Shown: piece by piece, positions 23,919 through 33,200 of the stretch
How the letters are laid out: the number at the start of each line of letters is the position of its first letter
How positions within the stretch are numbered: position 1 is the first letter of the stretch
Source: Rhizobiaceae bacterium
Lineage (GTDB): Bacteria; Pseudomonadota; Alphaproteobacteria; Rhizobiales; Rhizobiaceae
Length of the DNA: 39,359 bases
Direction: 5' to 3'
NCBI GenBank assembly: GCA_017644105.1
Contig: JAEPMD010000004.1
Location: 114,659 to 154,017, forward strand
Notes under the pieces: generated by a model
The model's database searches: none
Seen by the model: the letters and a program-made list of their open reading frames with translations, nothing else
What the model was told of the DNA's origin: nothing
Program-made: the position numbers and the translations under genes

Positions 23919-24479
23919 ATGTTTTTGACGAAAGAGATCATCGCTATGTTTAGTAAAAAAATCACAATGGCATTGGCTTTGGGCGCATTCAGCGTATTCG
24001 CAAGTCCAATGGTCGCAAATGCGCAAACGCCTGCGCTTATCAAAGAATTCACCGATTGGGGTGCTTACTCCTATCAATCTCCAAATGGTAAAGTTTGCTA
24101 CGTTTTATCTCCCCATAAAACAGCTGCGCCGCTTTCAGAAGAAGGCCGCACTTTATCTCACGGGCAAAACTATTTGTTGGTCGCACAACGCGTTGGTCAA
24201 AACGTTGTTTATGAACCGCAGGTTATGATGAGCTACAAGTTGCGCCAGGATTCAAAAGTAAAAGTGCAAATTGGCGATAAAACATATCAGTTTATTTCGC
24301 GCGGCAAGGTCGCTCACATTGAAAATGCAGCCGAAGGCCCTGCTTTTGTAGCAGCACTTAAAGCCGGCAGCTCAGCAACAGTACAGGTTGTTTCGTCTCG
24401 GAACGGCAAAAACCGCGATTACAGCTTTTCGCTATCAGGCATTACTGCAGCGTTGAAAAACATTTCAAGCTGCAGCTAA
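23919..24479 (+). CDS. Invasion-associated locus B (IalB) family protein
   Basis: 186-residue secreted protein. From ATG 23919 the N-terminus is 14 polar residues, then a signal core and cleavage near VANAQ. GAGGGGG lies 6 nt before this ATG; ATG 23913 and ATG 23946 (MFSKKITMALAL) are alternatives that leave the mature protein unchanged. The mature part shows the IalB pattern FTDWGAYSY, KVCYVLSPHK, a C-terminal FSLSGITAALKNISSC and two spaced cysteines. IalB proteins of Bartonella affect erythrocyte entry; homologues are widespread in free-living alphaproteobacteria, so virulence is not implied. A strong terminator follows. Confidence 0.85.
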   Translation: MFLTKEIIAMFSKKITMALALGAFSVFASPMVANAQTPALIKEFTDWGAYSYQSPNGKVCYVLSPHKTAAPLSEEGRTLSHGQNYLLVAQRVGQNVVYEPQVMMSYKLRQDSKVKVQIGDKTYQFISRGKVAHIENAAEGPAFVAALKAGSSATVQVVSSRNGKNRDYSFSLSGITAALKNISSCS

Positions 24480-24507
24480 ATTAAGCTTAATATTGCTGAT
24501 ATGAATT

Positions 24508-24529
24508 AGGCCGGTTTTCCGGCCTTTTT
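24508..24529 (+). terminator. Rho-independent terminator after ialB-family gene
   Basis: Perfect 7-bp GC-rich stem AGGCCGG/CCGGCCT with a TTTT loop and a following T run, 28 nt after the stop. Confidence 0.92.
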
Positions 24530-24615
24530 GCTGCGCGGAATAAAACTCCGTGACGCTTGTGCAATTTGATGATATCTGAGCAGCAAGCACGAAAATTAAA
24601 AAGGCATAGACAACA

Positions 24616-25866
24616 ATGGCGATTTCCATTGATTTGACCGATAAAATCGTTCGCGATGATGTTGATACACGCATCAAAGCCAAGACGACAGAAAAGAAGC
24701 ACCTGATTGGACTTCCGAAATCTGAGCTGATCGAGGCACTTAGATCCATTGGCATTGCGGAAAAGCAGTTAAAAATGCGCGTGAGCCAACTTTGGCATTG
24801 GTTCTATGTACGCGGTGTTTCAGATTTTGCTGATATGCACAATGTGTCCAAAGATTTGCGCCAGAAGCTGGATGAGAATTTTGATATTTCAAGACCAGAG
24901 ATCATCGAAGAGCAAATCTCAAATGACGGCACACGAAAGTGGCTCATGCGTTTCCCTTCAGGTGGTGCGGGTAAACCGGTTGAAGTGGAAACGGTTTACA
25001 TCCCCGAAGATGATCGCGGCACTTTATGTATATCAAGTCAGGTTGGCTGCACATTGACCTGCACTTTCTGCCATACCGGCACACAGAAGCTTGTTCGCAA
25101 CCTCACATCCGGTGAGATCTTATCGCAATTGCTGGTCGCGCGTGATCGCTTGGGTGATTTTCCCAACAAAGATACGCCAACAGGCGGCATCATCCCATCA
25201 AGCGAGCGTAAAGTTTCCAATATTGTAATGATGGGGATGGGTGAACCGCTCTATAATTTTGAAAATGTGAAAAAGGCGCTGCATATCGCCATTGACGGCG
25301 ACGGCATTGCTTTGTCTCGCCGCCGCGTAACATTATCAACATCAGGTGTTGTGCCAGAGATCTATAAAACCGGTGAAGAGATCGGCGTGATGCTCGCCAT
25401 TTCGCTTCACGCAACGCGCAACGAACTACGCGACGTGTTGGTGCCGATCAATAAAAAGTATCCGCTTGAAGAATTATTGGATGCCTGCCGAAATTATAAA
25501 GGTGCCAATAATGCTCGACGCATCACGTTTGAATATGTCATGCTCAAAGGCGTCAATGACAGTTTGCAGGATGCCAAAGAACTGGTGATCTTGCTTAAAA
25601 ACATTCCGGCCAAGATCAATCTTATTCCGTTTAACCCATGGCCGGGTTCTGAATATGAGTGTTCTGATTGGGAACAGATCGAAAAATTCGCGGATTTTAT
25701 TAATCAGGCAGGCTACGCCTCTCCCATCAGAACGCCGCGCGGACGCGATATTTTGGCCGCCTGCGGTCAGCTGAAATCTGAATCTGAACGCCTACGCAAA
25801 AGCGAACGTTTGGCGCTTGAATCTCAACTGATGGCCAGCATGATAGCTGGGCACGGCGAAACGTAG
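24616..25866 (+). CDS. rlmN: Dual-specificity 23S rRNA/tRNA adenine-C2 methyltransferase RlmN
   Basis: 416-residue radical SAM enzyme that methylates A2503 of 23S rRNA and A37 of some tRNAs. The [4Fe-4S] motif is Cys145-x3-Cys149-x2-Cys152 ([12 protein letters not shown]). The second conserved cysteine, which takes part in the methyl transfer, is Cys383 ([12 protein letters not shown]). [13 protein letters not shown] and [19 protein letters not shown] are typical. The N-terminal accessory domain (about 30-100) is complete. ATG 24616 gives about 30 residues before the conserved part, as in other alphaproteobacterial RlmN. Confidence 0.97.
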   Translation: MAISIDLTDKIVRDDVDTRIKAKTTEKKHLIGLPKSELIEALRSIGIAEKQLKMRVSQLWHWFYVRGVSDFADMHNVSKDLRQKLDENFDISRPEIIEEQISNDGTRKWLMRFPSGGAGKPVEVETVYIPEDDRGTLCISSQVGCTLTCTFCHTGTQKLVRNLTSGEILSQLLVARDRLGDFPNKDTPTGGIIPSSERKVSNIVMMGMGEPLYNFENVKKALHIAIDGDGIALSRRRVTLSTSGVVPEIYKTGEEIGVMLAISLHATRNELRDVLVPINKKYPLEELLDACRNYKGANNARRITFEYVMLKGVNDSLQDAKELVILLKNIPAKINLIPFNPWPGSEYECSDWEQIEKFADFINQAGYASPIRTPRGRDILAACGQLKSESERLRKSERLALESQLMASMIAGHGET

Positions 25867-25886
25867 AACCAAATAAAGGTAAACAA

Positions 25887-26321
25887 ATGACACAATTGGT
25901 GCACCTGATCCTGCGGTTCATGGGCATTGTTTTCGGCTACTTTGTTGCATGTCTCACTGCGGCCGGAATATTTGCATTTCTGTCAGGCTTAATCACCTTT
26001 CAGGATTTTGAGATTTACAATGATTTTGAAGTTTATCTTGCGCTTATATTTAGCGTCACCGCTCTGACATTTCAGTTTGCCAGCATTGCCTGGATCCCAG
26101 CCTTCATCATTATTTTGATTTTCTAAATCAAATCAATCAAAGACTGGCTATTTTATTTATCCGCAGCTGGGCTGATTGCCATTTCAGTTTTGTTCTCTCC
26201 CTTTGCGACAACACCTGCTCAGGACCAGGCACTGGCCTATATCGTGAGCGCCATGGGAGGAGGATTTATCTATTGGTTATTTGTCGGCGCACGTGCTGGA
26301 AATTGGCGGCGCAAAACTTAG
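25887..26321 (+). pseudogene. Membrane-protein gene interrupted by an in-frame TAA
   Basis: An ATG at 25887 opens a frame of 79 codons encoding three hydrophobic segments, ended by TAA at 26124-26126. The same frame then continues for 64 more codons to TAG at 26319-26321, with sequence like DWLFYLSAAGLIAISVLF and a cationic end (GARAGNWRRKT). The hydrophobic pattern runs smoothly across the stop, as expected for one four- to five-helix protein of about 144 residues. I do not recognise its family. A single base change (for example a GAA, AAA or CAA codon) would explain the stop. Two separate small genes or readthrough are alternatives. It lies 20 nt after rlmN. Confidence 0.6.
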
Positions 26322-26362
26322 GCCATCTTTTTCAATTATCTTCGTTCTTAACACCAATAAAA

Positions 26363-26388
26363 AAGGGCCCGATGAATATCGGGCCCTT
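26363..26388. terminator. Bidirectional Rho-independent terminator
   Basis: Perfect 11-bp stem AAGGGCCCGAT/ATCGGGCCCTT with a GAAT loop. It is flanked by an A run on the left and a T-rich run on the right, so it can end transcription from the interrupted gene and from amtB on the opposite strand. Confidence 0.9.
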
Positions 26389-26462
26389 CTTCTTTTGATC
26401 GTAAGCTCGCTGCATTGGGAAGGGAGGTGGAGGGACAGCAAGCTCACTTTCGTAATCTGAAA

Positions 26463-27776
26463 TTAGCCTTTGCTAAATTCTGGGTAAGCTTCAATACCAA
26501 CTTCAGCTTTATCCATACCCATCATTTCGTCTTCTTCAGAAGCGCGAAGACCAACAGTCACTTTCAATGCGTACCAAACAATTGCTGATGTCACGATTGT
26601 GAATGCACCCATTGCAACGATACCTAGGATCTGTGAACCGAAGTTTGCATCGCTGTTCGTCACTGGAACTACGATTGTACCCCAGATACCTGCAAATAGG
26701 TGAACAGGGATCGCACCAACAACGTCATCGATTTTTAGCTTATCAAGCAATGGAACCGCGAATACAACGATCACACCACCAACAGCACCGATGAGGATTG
26801 AAGCACCACCTGAAGGAGCCAAAGGCTCAGCAGTGATAGAAACAAGACCAGCAAGTGCACCGTTAAGAGCCATTGTTACGTCGATTTTCTTATACATGAT
26901 TTGTGTAAGAGCAACGGCTGCCACAACACCACCAGCAGCAGCTAGGTTTGTGTTTGCGAAGATACGTGACACGTCAGAAACATCACCGATTGTGCCCATA
27001 GCAAGCTGAGACGCACCGTTAAAGCCGAACCAACCGAGCCAAAGGATGAATGTACCCAATGTTGCAAGAGCAATGTTTGAACCTGGCATTGGAACCGTAC
27101 GGCCATCAACATATTTGCCTTTACGGGCACCAAGGATGATAGCACCTGTCAAAGCTGCCCAACCACCAACTGAGTGAACGATTGTTGAACCAGCGAAATC
27201 AGAGAAGCCTGCTTCGCTCAACCAGCCGCCACCCCATGTCCAAGCACCAGTGATTGGATACAAGATACCAGTCAAGATTGCTGTGAAGATGATGAAAGGC
27301 CAGATTTTAATACGCTCAGCAACTGTACCAGATACGATAGAAGCTGTTGTTGCAACGAACACCATCTGGAAGAACCAGTCAGATGCAGTTGAATAACCTG
27401 TATCAAGTGCGTCACCGCCAACAGCGTCAAAGCCGTAGCCCCAACCGAGGGAACCGACATAACCACCGCCAACATCTGCATACATAAGGTTATAACCAAT
27501 TGCCCAGAACATGATGCCGGCAATTGAGTATAGCGCGATGTTTTTCAAACACTGCATTGAAACGTTTTTAGAACGTACCAAGCCAGCTTCAAGCATAGCA
27601 AAACCAGCTGCCATGAACATGACAAGGAAGCCACCAATCAGGAATAGCAATGTGTTGAATATATAAGCTGTTTCAGCTGATGGATTTGCTGCATCTTGTG
27701 CAAGCGCGGGAACTGAACTGACAGCCAGCCCCGCCAATGTCATCGCAAAGAGCGACTTTTTACTAATTGATTTCAT
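26463..27776 (-). CDS. amtB: Ammonium transporter AmtB
   Basis: 437-residue ammonium channel with a cleavable signal peptide (MKSISKKSLF, ending near ALAQ) and eleven predicted membrane helices. Family segments visible are FMAAGFAMLEAGLVRSKN, GWGYGFDAVGGDALDTGYS, STIVHSVGGWAALTGAIILGARKG and AAGGVVAAVALT. The frame is open to 27956, but ATG 27776 follows AGGAG at 8 nt and starts the signal peptide. It lies 22 nt downstream of glnK; AmtB activity is blocked by de-uridylylated GlnK when nitrogen is sufficient. Confidence 0.96.
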   Translation of the reverse strand: MKSISKKSLFAMTLAGLAVSSVPALAQDAANPSAETAYIFNTLLFLIGGFLVMFMAAGFAMLEAGLVRSKNVSMQCLKNIALYSIAGIMFWAIGYNLMYADVGGGYVGSLGWGYGFDAVGGDALDTGYSTASDWFFQMVFVATTASIVSGTVAERIKIWPFIIFTAILTGILYPITGAWTWGGGWLSEAGFSDFAGSTIVHSVGGWAALTGAIILGARKGKYVDGRTVPMPGSNIALATLGTFILWLGWFGFNGASQLAMGTIGDVSDVSRIFANTNLAAAGGVVAAVALTQIMYKKIDVTMALNGALAGLVSITAEPLAPSGGASILIGAVGGVIVVFAVPLLDKLKIDDVVGAIPVHLFAGIWGTIVVPVTNSDANFGSQILGIVAMGAFTIVTSAIVWYALKVTVGLRASEEDEMMGMDKAEVGIEAYPEFSKG

Positions 27777-27798
27777 AATCATAACTCCTGAGGGCGCC

Positions 27799-28137
27799 TT
27801 AAAGGGCTTCTGCATCTGTTTCACCAGTTCGGATGCGTACTGCGTGATCGATTGAATATGTGAAGATTTTACCATCACCGATCTGGCCAGTTTTGGCTGC
27901 AGATGAGATAGCCTCAATTGCGCCGTCAACCGCGTCAGCTGCGACCGCAATTTCAATTTTTAATTTTGGCAAGAAACTCACAGCATATTCTGTGCCGCGA
28001 TAAATTTCTGTGTGTCCTTTTTGACGTCCGTAACCTTTTACTTCCGTCACTGTTAACCCCTGAATGCCGATTGAAGTCAGTGCTTCGCGCACTTCATCCA
28101 ATTTAAACGGCTTGATAATGGCCATAACGATTTTCAT
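27799..28137 (-). CDS. glnK: Nitrogen regulatory P-II protein GlnK
   Basis: 112-residue trimeric PII signal protein. The T-loop contains the uridylylation site Tyr51 (EIYRGTEYAV), and the C-terminal GKIFTYSIDHAVRIRTGE segment is typical. It senses 2-oxoglutarate, ATP and ADP, and regulates AmtB and nitrogen enzymes. It is first in the glnK-amtB operon, the usual order, preceded by a sigma-54-like promoter at 28227. Confidence 0.97.
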   Translation of the reverse strand: MKIVMAIIKPFKLDEVREALTSIGIQGLTVTEVKGYGRQKGHTEIYRGTEYAVSFLPKLKIEIAVAADAVDGAIEAISSAAKTGQIGDGKIFTYSIDHAVRIRTGETDAEAL

Positions 28138-28226
28138 CTCGTTTCCCGTCCTTTGATTACTCGCGGTTTTTACGCCGCATCTAACGACCTACGCAGCAAC
28201 ATCGCTGCGCAGCTACTCGATTAGAA

Positions 28227-28241
28227 TCAAAAGCCATGCCA
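28227..28241 (-). promoter_or_regulatory. Sigma-54-type promoter for glnK-amtB
   Basis: Reading toward glnK the sequence is TGGCATGGCTTTTGA. It matches the sigma-54 consensus TGGCACG-N4-TTGC with correct spacing and two mismatches (C to T in the -24 part, final C to A in the -12 part). It lies about 90 nt before the glnK ATG. NtrC/sigma-54 control of glnK-amtB is well known in Proteobacteria. A clear NtrC dyad was not identified. Confidence 0.6.
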
Positions 28242-28375
28242 ACTTTACTTTTTCTTAACTAATTATTTGGTTTTAAAAGGAAATTTTTGTTACACTGGGC
28301 AATTTGCAATCACCGCCTAATTTTTAGGCATACTGGATATGGTGAAAAATTATGCAAATAAAAAAATATGCACAA

Positions 28376-29260
28376 TTATCGAGCATATGCACGTTTACGA
28401 ATCAAACCTTCCTGAGTAACCGACATCAACAGCTCGCCTTTTTGCGAAAATATTTGCCCACGCGCGAGCCCACGTGACCCTGAAGCCGTGGGGCTTTCCA
28501 TGTGATAAAGCACCCATTCATCCAATTTAAAAGGTCTATGAAACCAGAGAGCATGATCTAAACTTGCACCCTGAATACTACCATCGAAAATATTTGTTGA
28601 ATGCGGAAATAACGCTGTGTCGATCAATAAGGCATCTGAAATATAGGCAAGCATTGCGATATCATATTCCGCATGGATGTCATCATTGACGGGCCCCACA
28701 AGTTTGAGCCAAACAGATTGGTGTGGTTCAAGCGCATGACTGTTCAAATAGCGTTCAGTTGAAACCGGACGGAACTCAAACGGCCGCTCTTTATCAATAT
28801 AGGCTTTGAGCGGACGAACCACGTCATCAGCGGATTTATTGAGCATATCCAAGAAATCAAGTTCTTCAGGCGGTGTAACCTCCGGCATAGCAGATTGATG
28901 CGACAAACCCTCTTCAACGCCATGGAAAGAGCACTGCATTGTAAAAACCTGTCGGTCAGCCTGATAAGCTTCAACAATGCGCATGCTGAAACTTGCTCCA
29001 TCTCGCACTTTCGTCACGCGATATTGGATCGGCACGTCTGGATCGCCCGGTCGCAGAAAATAACAATGCTGAGAATGGATAACTTTATCTTTTGAAACGG
29101 TTCTTTGCGCAGCGACAATAGCTTGCGCGATAAATTGTCCGCCAAAAATACGCCGCCAACCAAAGTCTGGCGTCTGGCCCAAATATTCAGTTTCCGATTG
29201 TACTTCTAGATTGAGGCAGTTTAAGAACTTCGTCATTGTTGCAGAACGGTCGCGCGACAT
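28376..29260 (-). CDS. tesB: Acyl-CoA thioesterase II TesB
   Basis: 294-residue double hot-dog thioesterase hydrolysing acyl-CoA to free acid and CoA. The N-terminal half has FGGQFIAQAIVAAQRTV and HSQHCYFLRPGDPD, the C-terminal half YISDALLIDTALFPH, ASLDHALWFHRPF and GSRGLARGQIF, all typical. The catalytic-site Asp lies in the IQGASLDHA segment. A shorter start at MTKFLN (29236) is possible. It is divergent from the ubiquinone hydroxylase gene. Confidence 0.95.
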   Translation of the reverse strand: MSRDRSATMTKFLNCLNLEVQSETEYLGQTPDFGWRRIFGGQFIAQAIVAAQRTVSKDKVIHSQHCYFLRPGDPDVPIQYRVTKVRDGASFSMRIVEAYQADRQVFTMQCSFHGVEEGLSHQSAMPEVTPPEELDFLDMLNKSADDVVRPLKAYIDKERPFEFRPVSTERYLNSHALEPHQSVWLKLVGPVNDDIHAEYDIAMLAYISDALLIDTALFPHSTNIFDGSIQGASLDHALWFHRPFKLDEWVLYHMESPTASGSRGLARGQIFSQKGELLMSVTQEGLIRKRAYAR

Positions 29261-29391
29261 TATGAACCCATAAATTAATTTCGAACTCTCACAGACTTAC
29301 GATATACTGCTCGTATATTGCAATCAGGGATCAAACGGTTTTTGCAAATGGTCATTGAGCAAAACTCGACCAAATGTTGGAAAGTGATATC

Positions 29392-30624
29392 ATGGCAAGT
29401 ACAAACAAACAGATTGATATTCTTGTGGCCGGAGCAGGATATGTCGGGCTTGCCACAGCTGTTGCGATTAAAGCAGCGTCGCCTCATCTCAACATCACCA
29501 TTGTTGATGCAGCTCCAAAGGATGTTTGGAAAAATGACACGCGCGCATCTGCCATTGCGGTGGCTGCGGAAAATATGCTGACTGCACTTGGTTTGTGGGA
29601 GCAAATTCTACCAGACGCGCAACCAATTAATAAAATGATTGTCACCGATTCTGAAGTTAATGATCCTATCCGTCCGGTTTTCCTAAATTTCGATGGCACT
29701 GTTGATGGGGATCGCCCTTTTGCGCATATGATCCCTAACCTTTCTATGGTCACCGCACTGCGCGGCAAAGCAGAAGAGCTAAAAATTCCCATTTTACAAA
29801 GCAGCCCCGTGACTGATTTTACCAGAACAGATAGCCAAGCAACCGTGTCGCTAGCAAATGGTGATCAGATTTCAACTAAATTGCTCATTGCCGCTGATGG
29901 TGTAAATTCACGCATTCGCAAAATGGCGGGCATTAAGACCATGCGCTGGCAATATGGACAATCAGGGATTGTGACAACTGTCGCCCATGAACGCGAACAT
30001 TTCGGCATGGCAGAGGAACACTTCCTGCCAAGCGGCCCCTTTGCAATACTACCGCTTACGGGCAATCGCTCGTCACTTGTCTGGACAGAGACGACAGAAG
30101 AAGCCAACAAGCTTGTTGAGAGCGATGATCTTGTTTTTGAAATGGAGCTTGAACGTCGATTTGGCCACAAACTGGGTGAGCTCAGTGTTGAAGGAGGTCG
30201 AAAAGCGTTCCCGCTTGGTCTCACACTCGCACGCGATTATGTCCAAAACCGCTTGGCACTCGTCGGCGATGCAGCCCATGGCATTCATCCAATTGCAGGA
30301 CAAGGTTTAAATTTAGGATTTAAAGGTGCCGCGGCCCTGGCAGAAACTATTGTTGATGCTGATCGCTTGGGGCTCGATTTTGGATCCAAAACGACGCTTG
30401 AGCGCTATCAGATGTGGCGACGGTTTGACACGGTCCAAATGGGCGTGACAACCGATGTGCTCAATAGATTATTCTCAAATGATATTGCGCCCATTCGACA
30501 CTTAAGAGATTTAGGCCTTGGTTTGGTCGATCGCATGCCAAAATTAAAAAACTATTTCATTGAGCAAGCCGCCGGGTTGCAAAATCAATCCGGGCCAAAG
30601 CTTTTGAAAGGTACGATGATTTAG
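29392..30624 (+). CDS. FAD-dependent ubiquinone biosynthesis hydroxylase (UbiH/UbiF/COQ6 family)
   Basis: 410-residue flavoprotein monooxygenase. The FAD Rossmann motif is VAGAGYVGLATAVAI (about 11-25), the mid-chain DGVNSRIR motif binds FAD and NAD(P)H, and the second FAD motif is LALVGDAAHGIHPIAGQGLNLGF. Family members hydroxylate the quinone ring in ubiquinone synthesis; which ring position this enzyme modifies cannot be told from the sequence. ATG 29392 is preceded by GGAAAG; the longer start at 29374 lies on that ribosome site. It ends 4 nt from the convergent Trm112-like gene. Confidence 0.92.
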   Translation: MASTNKQIDILVAGAGYVGLATAVAIKAASPHLNITIVDAAPKDVWKNDTRASAIAVAAENMLTALGLWEQILPDAQPINKMIVTDSEVNDPIRPVFLNFDGTVDGDRPFAHMIPNLSMVTALRGKAEELKIPILQSSPVTDFTRTDSQATVSLANGDQISTKLLIAADGVNSRIRKMAGIKTMRWQYGQSGIVTTVAHEREHFGMAEEHFLPSGPFAILPLTGNRSSLVWTETTEEANKLVESDDLVFEMELERRFGHKLGELSVEGGRKAFPLGLTLARDYVQNRLALVGDAAHGIHPIAGQGLNLGFKGAAALAETIVDADRLGLDFGSKTTLERYQMWRRFDTVQMGVTTDVLNRLFSNDIAPIRHLRDLGLGLVDRMPKLKNYFIEQAAGLQNQSGPKLLKGTMI

Positions 30625-30628
30625 TTGG

Positions 30629-30820
30629 CTATAATTGTCGCGCTTCTGACACCAGCATGATTGGAATACAATCGCGAACTGGATAGGCGAGCTTTGCTTT
30701 CTCGGAAATCAACTCGGACGCTTCTTTGTCGTAAGACAGAGAGCCCTTCGTTAAAGGGCAAACCAGCAATTGGAGCAATTGCGGATCGATCTCAGGATGT
30801 TTTTGTTTTCTATCGCTCAT
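30629..30820 (-). CDS. Trm112 family protein (YcaR-like)
   Basis: 63-residue small protein of the Trm112/UPF0434 family: [17 protein letters not shown], then [25 protein letters not shown]. The zinc-ribbon cysteines are partly reduced, as in many bacterial members. Eukaryotic Trm112 activates methyltransferases; the bacterial role is unclear. It is last in a minus-strand cluster with the LON-domain and thioredoxin genes. Confidence 0.92.
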   Translation of the reverse strand: MSDRKQKHPEIDPQLLQLLVCPLTKGSLSYDKEASELISEKAKLAYPVRDCIPIMLVSEARQL

Positions 30821-30829
30821 AATGCAGCC

Positions 30830-31495
30830 CTATTGCACAGTTTGCTTAGAATCGGATGCGTCATTGGAAAAACCCATCTCTAAAAGAGCAATGAGCGTTT
30901 GAACTCGGACCTCAAAGTCAGCTTCCAACAATGCTTGTTTTTCCGTCACATCAAATGGCAGCAAACCGGACAACAAATTAACAAGATCCGAAACTTGCAA
31001 TTGTTCAATATCTTCATAATCGACTTCGATATTGTTTTCTTCCACGTAGTTTCGCATATGCTGAAGCAACTCGATCTTGGCCTCAGGCATCTCTAAGTCT
31101 TTGTCCTCAATATCAGTCATAAAAGGCGTGATCTTGGCAACCCGGTAGGGAGACTTAACAGATAGCTCTTCTTTTATTCTGAACCGACATACACCACCCA
31201 AAGAAATCAGATATCGCCCATCGCCAGATTCTGCGAGCGAAATAATCCGCCCCAATGTGCCAACACCGCATAGATCTTCTACTGGCACATTCGGCTTATT
31301 AAGAAAGTTTGGCTGCACCATGGCCACCAAACGATCACTTGCAAGCGCATCATCAAGCAATTCAAGGTAACGCGGCTCAAAAATATTGAGCGGCATAACG
31401 CTGCCTGGCAATAAAAGCGCGCCGGACAGTGGAAACAATCTCGCCTCTTTGGGAAGATCGCTCTCCTTAATGTAGTGCTTATTACCAACTTGCAT
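30830..31495 (-). CDS. LON peptidase substrate-binding domain protein
   Basis: 221-residue protein with only the N-terminal LON domain (LAN/PUA-like) and no protease or ATPase domain: ARLFPLSGALLLPGSVMPLNIFEPRYL near residue 20-45, then VGTLGRIISLAESGDGRYLISLGGVCRFRI. Stand-alone LON-domain proteins are common in alphaproteobacteria; function is unknown. It lies 9 nt upstream of the Trm112-like gene and 80 nt downstream of the thioredoxin gene, consistent with one operon. Confidence 0.92.
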   Translation of the reverse strand: MQVGNKHYIKESDLPKEARLFPLSGALLLPGSVMPLNIFEPRYLELLDDALASDRLVAMVQPNFLNKPNVPVEDLCGVGTLGRIISLAESGDGRYLISLGGVCRFRIKEELSVKSPYRVAKITPFMTDIEDKDLEMPEAKIELLQHMRNYVEENNIEVDYEDIEQLQVSDLVNLLSGLLPFDVTEKQALLEADFEVRVQTLIALLEMGFSNDASDSKQTVQ

Positions 31496-31575
31496 ATCTT
31501 ACGCCTTTCGCACGAACAGCTTTTCACATGATAAGCTGTCAGAACGGTGACACAAGAGGCATCACCGAATAAGTC

Positions 31576-32598
31576 TTATGAAAACAAAATAGACGAAAGC
31601 TTGCGACGTCCAGAGGCGCTCGCAGGATCTGCAGCTCCCCAGGCTTCAAAGAAGTCCAAAAGCATTTTCCGCGCTCCATCTTCTTGCCACTCACGGTCTT
31701 TGCGCATGATCATAATCAGCGCATCAACCGCTTCATCACGCTTGCCTTGCGCTGCAAAAATCTTAGCTAAGTCAGCACGCGCTTCGTGATCGTTTTCATT
31801 ATTATCAATACGAGCTTGCAATGCATTTGGATCGCCAAGCTTGGCAACCTCTTGCGCCATTTCAACGCGCTTTATGGCACCGGAAATTTCAACAGCCTTT
31901 TTGTCATCCTCGGGCAGTTTCTCCAAAAGCGCTGCCGCCTGATCAACACGGCCGGTTTCCAACATGCAATCGACAATACCAGCAACCGCTCGTTTATTCC
32001 CTCTGTCATGTTGCATCACCATAGAAAAGGCTTGTGCTGCTTGCTCAAAATCACCGTTTGCAAGCGCTGCATCGCCAGCATCTAAAACCTGCTCAATCTG
32101 TTCCTGCATGTCATTTTGCGGATTTGCTGCGGCGAGCTTTGCAATAAACTCTTTAATCTGGCCTTCAGGCTGCACGCCCATAAACCCATCCACAGGCTGA
32201 CCCTTTGAAAAGGCAACAACAGCCGGGATAGATTGAACACCCATTTGATTGGCGATATCGGGATATTTCTCAATATCCATTTTAACAAGCTTCACCGCAC
32301 CACCAGCATCTTGAACCGCTTTTTCAATGATTGGTGTTAACTGCCGGCATGGCCCGCACCACGGCGCCCAGAAATCAACGATCACTGGTTGATGTTCAGA
32401 CTGATCAATCACGTCAATCTTAAAGTCATTCAAAGTTGTGTCTTTTATCAGTTCGCCCGTTGGCGCAGGAGCAGAACTTGGCATAGCCGGAGATGACGGC
32501 GTTTGCGCATCTGTTGTCATCGTGCTTGTGCCATATGATGCAGACCCCTGATATTGCGCGCCAGAACTGTAAGCGTAAGGGTTATCTTCATCGTTCAT
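31576..32598 (-). CDS. Thioredoxin-domain co-chaperone (CnoX/YbbN family)
   Basis: 340-residue protein. A flexible Ser/Pro/Ala-rich N-terminus (1-50) precedes a thioredoxin domain with WAPWCGPCR (Cys81, Cys84) and the cis-Pro in QSIPAVVAF. The C-terminal half is tetratricopeptide-like (ALANGDFEQAAQAFSMVMQ, AGIVDCMLETGRVDQAAALLEKL, ARADLAKIFAAQGKRDEAVDAL). This matches CnoX/YbbN, a chaperone-redoxin cooperating with GroEL or DnaK. The intact CGPC pair suggests oxidoreductase activity is retained, unlike E. coli YbbN, which has lost it. It is first of the trx-LON-Trm112 cluster. Confidence 0.92.
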   Translation of the reverse strand: MNDEDNPYAYSSGAQYQGSASYGTSTMTTDAQTPSSPAMPSSAPAPTGELIKDTTLNDFKIDVIDQSEHQPVIVDFWAPWCGPCRQLTPIIEKAVQDAGGAVKLVKMDIEKYPDIANQMGVQSIPAVVAFSKGQPVDGFMGVQPEGQIKEFIAKLAAANPQNDMQEQIEQVLDAGDAALANGDFEQAAQAFSMVMQHDRGNKRAVAGIVDCMLETGRVDQAAALLEKLPEDDKKAVEISGAIKRVEMAQEVAKLGDPNALQARIDNNENDHEARADLAKIFAAQGKRDEAVDALIMIMRKDREWQEDGARKMLLDFFEAWGAADPASASGRRKLSSILFS

Positions 32599-32675
32599 AT
32601 TATTTTTCCATCCAGTTTAAAGCAGGGAGCTATATCACAAACTTCCGAAATTTTGAGATATCTACCTTTATAGAT

Positions 32676-33179
32676 TTATTGCGAAACTTTTATAATTAAA
32701 GGGTCATGGCCGAAATGTTTCGCAAATTTTACCAAATCATCGCGCGACAACGAGGTTGTTGCATCATTTATAAGCGGATGACAATTGATAATATCATGCT
32801 CCAGAAGCGGTGCATCAATCACCATTGTCACATTGGATTGCGTGTCGTTGATCACAGATAAAGCAGTCACTGATCCCGGAGCCACACCCAAATATTCCAT
32901 CAACTTATCCGGTTTACCAAAAGAAACTCTGCCCTTTGCACCGATTAATGTGTGAATGGCTTTTAGATCCACCACTGCATCTTCTTCCAACGTCACCAGA
33001 AAATAATTACTTTTCTTATCTTTAAGAAACAGGTTCTTGGTGTGACCACCCGGGATATCGTCTCGCAGGGATACTGATTCTTCAACAGTAAAGACCGGTT
33101 CATGATCAAAATTCTTATATTCGATCTCAAGGTCTTCTAATGCATTAAACAAATCCTGTTTTGATTTTACATCGCTCAC
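32676..33179 (-). CDS. Prolyl-tRNA editing deacylase, ProX/PrdX-like (YbaK superfamily)
   Basis: 167-residue editing domain that hydrolyses mischarged Ala-tRNA(Pro) in related proteins. GGHTKNLFLKDKKSNYFLVTL, then LIGAKGRVSFGKPDKLMEYLGVAPGSVTALSVIND and LLEHDIINCHPLINDATTSL are the PrdX pattern. The conserved Lys (K in TKNLFLKDKK) and the GxxP loop are present. It lies 21 nt downstream of kdgK, on the same strand, but is functionally unrelated. Confidence 0.9.
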   Translation of the reverse strand: MSDVKSKQDLFNALEDLEIEYKNFDHEPVFTVEESVSLRDDIPGGHTKNLFLKDKKSNYFLVTLEEDAVVDLKAIHTLIGAKGRVSFGKPDKLMEYLGVAPGSVTALSVINDTQSNVTMVIDAPLLEHDIINCHPLINDATTSLSRDDLVKFAKHFGHDPLIIKVSQ

Positions 33180-33200
33180 AATCTTATCTCACTTTACAAA

